A stretch of DNA of 6,092 nt from assembly GCA_009929055.1 (NCBI GenBank), contig SABI01000158.1, positions 1 through 6,092 on the forward strand, given 5' to 3'. Positions 1-4,048 of the stretch are shown piece after piece. Source of the stretch: Spirochaetia bacterium (GTDB lineage Bacteria > Spirochaetota > Spirochaetia > Sphaerochaetales > Sphaerochaetaceae). The position numbers were made by a program, and so were the translations under genes. The notes below the pieces were generated by a model. That model searched no databases. It saw nothing but the letters and a program-made list of their open reading frames with translations, and was not told where the DNA came from. Position 1 is the stretch's first letter. Each line of letters begins with the position of its first letter.

Positions 1-185
1 CCATGGGTCTTAGAGACACAGAACACTTTAGAAAATCATATATAAATCCAGCACTTGAACTCAGAGCTATCGAAATGACGATTCCTACCAAACCTACTAG
101 TGGCAAGCAAAAGTATCGAACCAGTGAAGTTGGTAAGCACATATTAGAAAACCTTGGAGATGAAGAAACAATTCCAAAGAGATAA
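1..185 (+). CDS. C-terminal fragment of a Fic-type or divergent-AAA (AlbA_2/AAA_4) protein
   Basis: Only the last 60 or so codons are present. The frame is open to the left edge, so the ATG at position 3 is probably internal and the gene begins outside the window. What remains resembles the C-terminal winged-helix tail shared by many Fic family proteins and by AlbA_2/AAA_4 'ATP-binding' regulators: a GLRDTEHFRKSYINPAL helix followed by the hallmark EMTIPTKPTSGKQKYR segment and a short helix. In those families this tail is a small DNA-binding-like or regulatory domain behind the catalytic part; the fragment cannot tell which catalytic part is upstream. Fic proteins transfer AMP or related groups to target proteins and often act as toxins. 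The stop is TAA at 183-185. The family signature is recognised from memory of the motif, and the choice between Fic and AAA_4 is open. Confidence 0.6.
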   Translation, partial: MGLRDTEHFRKSYINPALELRAIEMTIPTKPTSGKQKYRTSEVGKHILENLGDEETIPKR

Positions 186-436
186 GAAAAATAAAAATAT
201 CGAAATTAAAAGAGATTTTTTCATTCAAACTGGCTATCTTAAGTTTAGCCTCTAAAATTCCACAGGGTAATAATAAACTCTTTTGGTTTAGATTACTTTC
301 AATAGATCAACCATGTTACAACTTGGAATGAAATTCGGGTAAGAAAGGGATCCCTCACTCCATTATTGTTCTCTTAAGTAAGAAAGTACCAGATGAACTC
401 TTCACAGATTCTCTTTTTCTCTATACCCTACTTTAC
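186..436. other. Intergenic stretch without a recognisable gene
   Basis: About 250 bases between the Fic-type tail and the EamA transporter. No frame on either strand gives a recognisable protein. A weak inverted repeat (GGCTA 232-236 with TAGCC 246-250) is visible but lacks a following T tract. The transporter's frame is open back to a TGA at 329-331 but contains no ATG, GTG or TTG in that stretch, so it does not extend the gene. Confidence 0.5.
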
Positions 437-1321
437 ATGTCTATGCCTACAGAACGAGCATATAAAATAGCACGCCTACAGATCATATCTGCCATGACCA
501 CCTTTGGTACTATTGGGGTGTTTGTACGATATATACCTCTTCCTTCTAGCGAAATTGCTTTATGGCGAGGTGTTATTGCCTTCTGTGTCCTCTCCCTGTT
601 TCTCCTTGGAGGGGAAAAAACTTCCTCTCTAAAGAACTATAGAACTAAGTTAGGAAGGCTCTTCTTTTCAGGTGTTGCAATGGGCTTCAATTGGCTTTTG
701 TTATTTGAGGCCTATCGTTATACTACAGTAGCTCTGGCAACTTTGAGCTATTACTTTGCTCCGACCATTGTAATCATTGGGAGTGTTCTCGTTTTTAAAG
801 AGCGACTTTGCATAAAACAAATCATCTGCTTTCTAATATCAACAGCTGGATTAGTTATGATTATTGGGGTTGTAGGGGGTGGAACTAATGACTTTATCGG
901 AGTCCTCTATGGCCTTGGTGCAGCTGTGTTTTATGCAATTGTGGTGTTAACTAATAAAGCTACAGGGGTGGTTCCTGGTCTAGAGCGAACCTGGATTCAA
1001 TTTATAGCTGCGAGTATTGTATTACTCCCTTACACCTATTTTACAAACGGTTTTCACATCCATGAAATCACAATGCTTGGTCTTGTGAGTCTTCTGATTA
1101 TTGGTGTAGTACACACAGGCATCATGTATTACTTCTATTTCTCATCTCTTAGCCATCTAGAAGGACAGAAGGCAGCGATACTTAGTTATATCGATCCTAT
1201 TGTGGCAATAATCCTCTCAGTAACACTTTTAAATGAAACTATAACTCTCTATCAGCTTATAGGGGGCCTCCTCATCCTTGGTGCAACCTTGGTAAATGAG
1301 TTACGACTGAAGTCAAGATGA
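437..1321 (+). CDS. EamA/DMT-superfamily transporter
   Basis: A 294-residue inner-membrane protein of the drug/metabolite transporter superfamily, which exports or takes up small metabolites; the substrate cannot be read from sequence. It has the family's usual length and ten-helix plan made of two EamA repeats. Hydrophobic segments lie near residues 12-31, 37-57, 74-91, 96-120, 126-146, 154-172, 185-201, 211-232, 245-265 and 270-288. Typical family features are the early charged ALWRG at 41-45, the YYFAP segment at 105-109 that ends in a VFKERL turn, and the second-repeat YIDPIVAIILSVTLLNE signature at 251-267. The start at 437 is the first in-frame start after the stop at 329; a second ATG at 443 is equally possible. 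Neither has a Shine-Dalgarno site. It stands alone and converges on the arsenite pump gene with 39 bases between stop codons. Confidence 0.9.
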   Translation: MSMPTERAYKIARLQIISAMTTFGTIGVFVRYIPLPSSEIALWRGVIAFCVLSLFLLGGEKTSSLKNYRTKLGRLFFSGVAMGFNWLLLFEAYRYTTVALATLSYYFAPTIVIIGSVLVFKERLCIKQIICFLISTAGLVMIIGVVGGGTNDFIGVLYGLGAAVFYAIVVLTNKATGVVPGLERTWIQFIAASIVLLPYTYFTNGFHIHEITMLGLVSLLIIGVVHTGIMYYFYFSSLSHLEGQKAAILSYIDPIVAIILSVTLLNETITLYQLIGGLLILGATLVNELRLKSR

Positions 1322-1360
1322 GTGTAATTACAGCTACTTAGAAAAACCTTGAATTCTTTT

Positions 1361-2422
1361 CTATGCTACTTTTGCTGGAAACCAACCTTTTGTCCTATTA
1401 GCTATCTTCACTAAAGTGAGCATCACTGGTACTTCTACTAATACCCCAACTACAGTTGCAAGGGTAGCACCCGAACTTAACCCAAAGATTGAGATTGCTA
1501 CAGCTACAGCAAGTTCAAAGAAGTTGGAAGCCCCAATTAGACCAGCAGGGGAAGCAATGTCATGTGGAAGGCGCCACACCTTTGCCCAAAGATAGGCGAT
1601 AAAGAAGATGAGAAAGGTCTGGATAACTAAAGGAATTGCAATGAGAAAGATATTAACTGGATTATTTACAATCATCTGACCTTGGAATGAGAATATGATA
1701 ATCAGCGTTAAAAGTAACCCAGTAATTGTTATGTTAGAAAACTTTGGAATAAATGTATGTTCAAAATAATCTGCTCCACGTCTATGAGTTATAACTATCC
1801 TTGAAAGCCAACCAGCACTAAGGGGAATTACAACAAAAAGAATTACTGAGAGAAACAGCGTCATCCAAGCAATAGTAATACCACTAATACCTAATAAGAG
1901 ACCAACAATTGGAACAAAGGCAACAAGAATGATTAAATCATTAGTTGCAACCTGCACTAAGGTATAGGCAGGATTTCCCTTTGTTAAATGACTCCATACA
2001 AACACCATTGCAGTACATGGAGCTGCTCCAAGGAGTACTGCCCCAGCGAGATACTCTCTAGCAAGTTCTCGAGGGAGAAAAGATCGATACACTACATAGA
2101 AGAAGAATATTGCAATGAGGTACATGGTAAAGGGCTTAATCAGCCAGTTCGATACCCATGTGATAATTAAACCTCGTGGGTTTTGCCCAACTTTCTTTAT
2201 ACTATTGAAATCAACCTTGAGCATCATAGGATAAATCATCAGCCAAATAAGGATGGCTACAGGGATAGAGACATTTGCATACTCAAATTGAGAAAGGAAA
2301 TTAGGTATAATAGGTACATATACCCCAATTAATATACCCACAGCCATGCAAAGTAGAACCCATAGGGTGAGATATTTCTCAAAAAAACTGATTCCAGTAT
2401 CTCTCGGTAGCTTATTAGACAT
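1361..2422 (-). CDS. acr3: ACR3-family arsenite efflux transporter
   Basis: A 353-residue inner-membrane permease that exports arsenite, belonging to the ACR3 branch of the bile/arsenite/riboflavin transporter superfamily. About ten hydrophobic segments span the protein. Both residues known to be essential in ACR3 pumps are present in their motifs: Cys136 in GAAPCTAMVFVWS and Glu303 in SNFFELAVAVAIS. The HLTKGNPAYTLVQVATND segment at 145-162 is near-invariant in the family. The ATG at 2420-2422 is chosen because a GGAGGT site lies four bases upstream (2427-2432) and it gives the normal length; an in-frame ATG at 2488 would add 22 non-conserved residues without a ribosome site. It lies 73 bases downstream of arsR on the same strand, so the two are almost certainly one operon de-repressed by arsenite or antimonite. 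No arsenate reductase gene is in the window. Confidence 0.95.
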   Translation of the reverse strand: MSNKLPRDTGISFFEKYLTLWVLLCMAVGILIGVYVPIIPNFLSQFEYANVSIPVAILIWLMIYPMMLKVDFNSIKKVGQNPRGLIITWVSNWLIKPFTMYLIAIFFFYVVYRSFLPRELAREYLAGAVLLGAAPCTAMVFVWSHLTKGNPAYTLVQVATNDLIILVAFVPIVGLLLGISGITIAWMTLFLSVILFVVIPLSAGWLSRIVITHRRGADYFEHTFIPKFSNITITGLLLTLIIIFSFQGQMIVNNPVNIFLIAIPLVIQTFLIFFIAYLWAKVWRLPHDIASPAGLIGASNFFELAVAVAISIFGLSSGATLATVVGVLVEVPVMLTLVKIANRTKGWFPAKVA

Positions 2423-2426
2423 ATAT

Positions 2427-2432
2427 ACCTCC
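2427..2432 (-). promoter_or_regulatory. Ribosome binding site of acr3
   Basis: On the minus strand this reads GGAGGT, four bases before the ATG at 2422. It decides the start of acr3 in favour of the shorter 353-residue product over the in-frame ATG at 2488. Confidence 0.85.
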
Positions 2433-2495
2433 AATTTATTAAGATTTGTAGAATACATTTTATTTAGTTTCAATAAAAAATTAATCACATTTTAC

Positions 2496-2819
2496 TCAAC
2501 AATTAGAACAACTTTTCACAAGAGGGAGACTTCTATTGGTTGAGATATGTTTCAGATATTCAATTAATTCATCCATCTCTTCTTCATGTAAAGAGTAATA
2601 GATCCATTTCCCCTTCCTTTTGGATACTACAAGGCCACTAGAAGTGAGTAGCTTCATATGATAACTCAGCGTCGGCTGGGTTATATTGAACGACTCTAAG
2701 ATATCACAAGCACAAAGAGGCTCTGTGGTTAATAGGCTAATAATATTTAGCCTAATCTCTTCTGAAAGAGCTTTGAGTTTGAGTAACTCTTTAGAGCTTC
2801 CTTTTCCTTTATGTTCCAT
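2496..2819 (-). CDS. arsR: ArsR/SmtB-family arsenic-responsive repressor
   Basis: A 107-residue winged-helix repressor of the ArsR family, which binds its own operator as a dimer and releases it when As(III) or Sb(III) is bound. The helix-turn-helix is clear: the first helix carries CDILESF, followed by the recognition helix TQPTLSYHMKLL (47-58) and the wing GLVVSKRKGKWIYYSL (62-77). The metal site is the family motif in the form LCACD, with Cys36 and Cys38 at the start of the DNA-binding helix. Two further cysteines, Cys104 and Cys107, close the protein (SCSNC) and may add a ligand, as in ArsR proteins with C-terminal cysteines; that role is inferred. The ATG at 2817-2819 follows a GGAG site with a seven-base gap. 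It is first in an operon with acr3, and its promoter carries inverted repeats suited to autoregulation. Confidence 0.93.
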   Translation of the reverse strand: MEHKGKGSSKELLKLKALSEEIRLNIISLLTTEPLCACDILESFNITQPTLSYHMKLLTSSGLVVSKRKGKWIYYSLHEEEMDELIEYLKHISTNRSLPLVKSCSNC

Positions 2820-2833
2820 CTATAATCTCCTGT

Positions 2834-2875
2834 ACATATAGAAGAATATCTATATGTTGAAAATAAATCAACATA
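2834..2875. promoter_or_regulatory. Candidate ArsR operator: two overlapping inverted repeats
   Basis: The first repeat pairs ACATATAGA (2834-2842) with TCTATATGT (2849-2857), nine perfect bases around a six-base centre that is the -10 box. The second pairs TATGTTGA (2853-2860) with TCAACATA (2868-2875), eight perfect bases around a seven-base centre. They share TATGT at 2853-2857, so three ACATA/TATGT half-sites occur in a row. The TTGA...TCAA core of the second repeat is like known ArsR operators. Placement over the promoter and just ahead of arsR makes an autoregulatory operator likely; binding is inferred. Confidence 0.6.
2843..2871 (-). promoter_or_regulatory. Candidate arsR-acr3 promoter
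   Basis: On the minus strand TTGATT (2866-2871) is followed after exactly 17 bases by TATTCT (2843-2848), a reasonable sigma-70 pair. Transcription would start near 2836, leaving a leader of about 16 bases that contains the GGAG site at 2827-2830. Both boxes lie inside the inverted repeats described as the operator, which supports repression by ArsR at this place. Confidence 0.6.
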
Positions 2876-2880
2876 CCTAA

Positions 2881-3199
2881 TGATTCTGTCCAAAGAGTCC
2901 CTTTTTCTTGAAAAGGCATCTGCACTAAGTGCTACAAGAGGAGCTATCAAAGAATTGTTTCTCTTCTTACTTGATTACATCAGAGAAGAGAGAAGCCAGG
3001 GAAGAGCTTTTTCATAAGAGAATGCAGCATTCTTATAAGCTATTAATCTAATACTTTTGAAGATGTGAGTTGAACCTTATCATAGAGAAGAGAAAACACC
3101 TGATTTTTGGAACAATTCTGCATTGTTCGCTAAGTACTCAATCAAAAATGATGGATTGTTTTCTTGAAGCGTTCAACGATGTAACTTGGAGGGAGAAAG
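2881..3199. other. Gene-free stretch with several inverted repeats
   Basis: No convincing coding frame is present on either strand. The region holds four inverted repeats: GCACT-A-AGTGC (2922-2932); TCTCTTCT (2960-2967) with AGAAGAGA (2984-2991); a bulged stem from AGCTT (3005) to AAGCT (3041) around a CAG loop; and GAACAAT (3110-3116) with ATTGTTC (3122-3128). None is followed by a T tract, so none looks like a standard terminator. A purine-rich AGAGAAGAG stretch occurs near 2982 and again near 3084. Confidence 0.45.
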
Positions 3200-3268
3200 A
3201 TGTCATACATTTGGAATACTCCCGGTTGGCCTTCCTATACATATAATGCTGTAGAAGTAGAAAAATAA
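3200..3268 (+). pseudogene. N-terminal remnant of a DUF4172/Fic-family gene
   Basis: A 22-codon frame, ATG at 3200 to TAA at 3266-3268, preceded by a strong GGAGGG site (3188-3193) with optimal spacing. The peptide begins MSYIWNTPGWPSYTYN, which fits the start of the DUF4172 domain found at the N-terminus of many Fic proteins (pattern YIW-x4-WP-x-[FY]-[TW]). The frame stops after this first motif and no continuation of a Fic protein is visible in any frame before the macro-domain gene at 3325. The simplest reading is a Fic gene lost by deletion, with its ribosome site and first codons left behind. A translated leader peptide upstream of the macro gene is the alternative. The match is short but includes both invariant tryptophans. 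The C-terminal tail at the window start belongs to a different arrangement and lies upstream, so the two are not halves of one split gene. Confidence 0.5.
3242..3247 (+). promoter_or_regulatory. Possible -10 box ahead of the macro-domain gene
   Basis: A perfect TATAAT lies 78 bases before the macro-domain start and inside the Fic remnant. No good -35 box is found at 16-18 bases upstream, so this is a weak promoter call. Confidence 0.25.
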
Positions 3269-3324
3269 TTAATCCAAAGCAATACCTCTCTCTGTTAGGT
3301 AGTTCTCATAGGAGGACAGAGAAA

Positions 3325-3786
3325 ATGATTGAATATGTTATTGGCAATATTCTTAATGCAGATGTACAAGCTATAGTGATGGGGGTGAGCCTTGATGGAA
3401 TTATGGATCACAAACAAGTATTAGATGTGGAGAAAGTGTTTCCTTCCTTTTATAGTGATTATACTCAGATGTGTTTTAAGAAACACATTTCTATTGGCAA
3501 GGTAGGGCTTACTCATCGCCACAAAATCGACAATCCCCACTATCTTATCCACTTCCCAATTGCAGATACGTTTAATGGGGTAATTCATATTGAAGATATT
3601 GAATTAGGATTATCTTCGCTTTTAGGGTTCATAAAGGAGTATAAGGTGAAAAGTATTGCTATTCCCCCACTAGGAGTAGATATCTTAGGATTAAGATGGA
3701 AAGAGGCTAAAGCTCTCTTTGTACACACCTTTACCCCCCTTAATGAGCTAAAGGTCCTTCTTTATGAGCCCGACCCACCTTTTTGA
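3325..3786 (+). CDS. Standalone DarG-like macro domain with degenerate active site
   Basis: A 153-residue protein that is a single macro domain (ADP-ribose-binding fold), most like the N-terminal domain of DarG, the antitoxin that removes DarT's ADP-ribose from DNA. The match runs end to end: the start IGNILNADVQAIV, the VFPSFYSDYTQMC helix, YLIHFP, the IEDIELGLSSLLGFI helix, SIAIPPLG and the closing VLLYEPDPP. Key positions are changed: the usual VNTVN is VMGVS (residues 18-22), the GKG loop is DHK (28-30), the FPTK lysine is Ala80, and the second glycine loop reads GVDILGLRW (117-125). From family knowledge, ADP-ribose hydrolysis is unlikely; binding may be lost or altered. Full DarG has a further C-terminal domain that is absent, and no DarT toxin gene is adjacent. 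The ATG follows AGGAGG (3310-3315) by nine bases. The frame is intact, which argues for continued use. Confidence 0.8.
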   Translation: MIEYVIGNILNADVQAIVMGVSLDGIMDHKQVLDVEKVFPSFYSDYTQMCFKKHISIGKVGLTHRHKIDNPHYLIHFPIADTFNGVIHIEDIELGLSSLLGFIKEYKVKSIAIPPLGVDILGLRWKEAKALFVHTFTPLNELKVLLYEPDPPF

Positions 3787-3806
3787 TTAAATAGGAGATG
3801 TGTTTA

Positions 3807-3832
3807 CTGAAGGTGCCTGAGGGCACCTTCAG
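3807..3832 (+). terminator. Strong hairpin after the macro-domain gene, without a T tract
   Basis: CTGAAGGTGCC (3807-3817) pairs perfectly with GGCACCTTCAG (3822-3832) across a four-base TGAG loop. It begins 20 bases after the macro gene stop, the usual place for a terminator, but no run of T follows on either strand. It may instead protect the 3' end of the message or act with a factor. Confidence 0.45.
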
Positions 3833-3867
3833 GAGATTAAGTGGTAGGTAAGTGTATTCTTAAAATG

Positions 3868-3886
3868 AATTAAAATTTTTTTAATT
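3868..3886. repeat. AT-only inverted repeat
   Basis: AATTAAAA (3868-3875) and TTTTAATT (3879-3886) flank TTT. The stem is all A/T and therefore weak, though it carries a T run; it could be a poor terminator for the macro gene or an A/T-rich element upstream of the promoter at 3941. Confidence 0.3.
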
Positions 3887-3940
3887 TAGAAAAGTAGATT
3901 TGATTATGTAATATTATGAACACTAAAAGGAACAATGACT

Positions 3941-3968
3941 TTGACTCTATTTGATTAAAGTATATAGT
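3941..3968 (+). promoter_or_regulatory. Candidate promoter of the nucleotidyltransferase-aminotransferase gene
   Basis: TTGACT (3941-3946) and TATAGT (3963-3968) are separated by 16 bases. Transcription would start near 3975, giving a leader of roughly 73 bases that includes the palindrome at 3992-4007. Confidence 0.5.
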
Positions 3969-3991
3969 AGGTAGATAGAAAAGAGTTGAAA

Positions 3992-4007
3992 TATCTCAAT
4001 TGAGATA
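3992..4007. promoter_or_regulatory. Perfect 16-bp palindrome in the leader
   Basis: TATCTCAATTGAGATA is identical to its reverse complement. It lies downstream of the candidate promoter and 41 bases before the start codon. A dimeric repressor site acting as a roadblock is the most natural reading; no known operator is recognised. Confidence 0.4.
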
Positions 4008-4035
4008 CGTAATTAAAATATTTTATGAGTACTGT

Positions 4036-4040
4036 GAGGG
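4036..4040 (+). promoter_or_regulatory. Ribosome binding site deciding the start at 4049
   Basis: GAGGG lies eight bases before the ATG at 4049. Another in-frame ATG at 4025 has no such site and would add eight residues ahead of the conserved MQAIILAAGMGKRL, so 4049 is preferred. Confidence 0.7.
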
Positions 4041-4048
4041 CAAACTAC

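Noticed and set aside
1339..1363. Inverted repeat TAGAAAA/TTTTCTA between the convergent EamA and acr3 genes as a terminator
   Set aside because: The seven-pair stem is nearly all A/T with an 11-base loop and overlaps the acr3 stop codon; too weak to call.
1988..2170. 60-codon plus-strand frame inside acr3
   Set aside because: It lies wholly within the well-supported ACR3 gene on the opposite strand and has unnatural composition; a shadow frame.
2346..2543. 65-codon plus-strand frame across the acr3 start and arsR end
   Set aside because: Antisense to both ars genes and their gap, without a ribosome site or family resemblance.
2747..2950. 67-codon minus-strand frame ahead of and overlapping arsR
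   Set aside because: It crosses the arsR promoter and operator and overlaps the arsR start in another frame; no ribosome site and no recognisable protein.
3148..3247. Plus-strand frame beginning MMDCFLEAFNDV
   Set aside because: No ribosome site, no recognisable family, and it overlaps the better supported Fic/DUF4172 start in another frame.
1..3268. One Fic gene split by insertion of the ars operon and transporter
   Set aside because: The C-terminal piece lies upstream of the N-terminal piece on the same strand, which an insertion cannot produce, and the tail type differs from that usual in DUF4172 Fic proteins.
3289..3322. TCTCTG/CAGAGA pairing around the macro-gene ribosome site as a translational switch
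   Set aside because: Only six pairs with a 22-base loop and no conserved riboswitch features; likely chance in a CT-rich leader.
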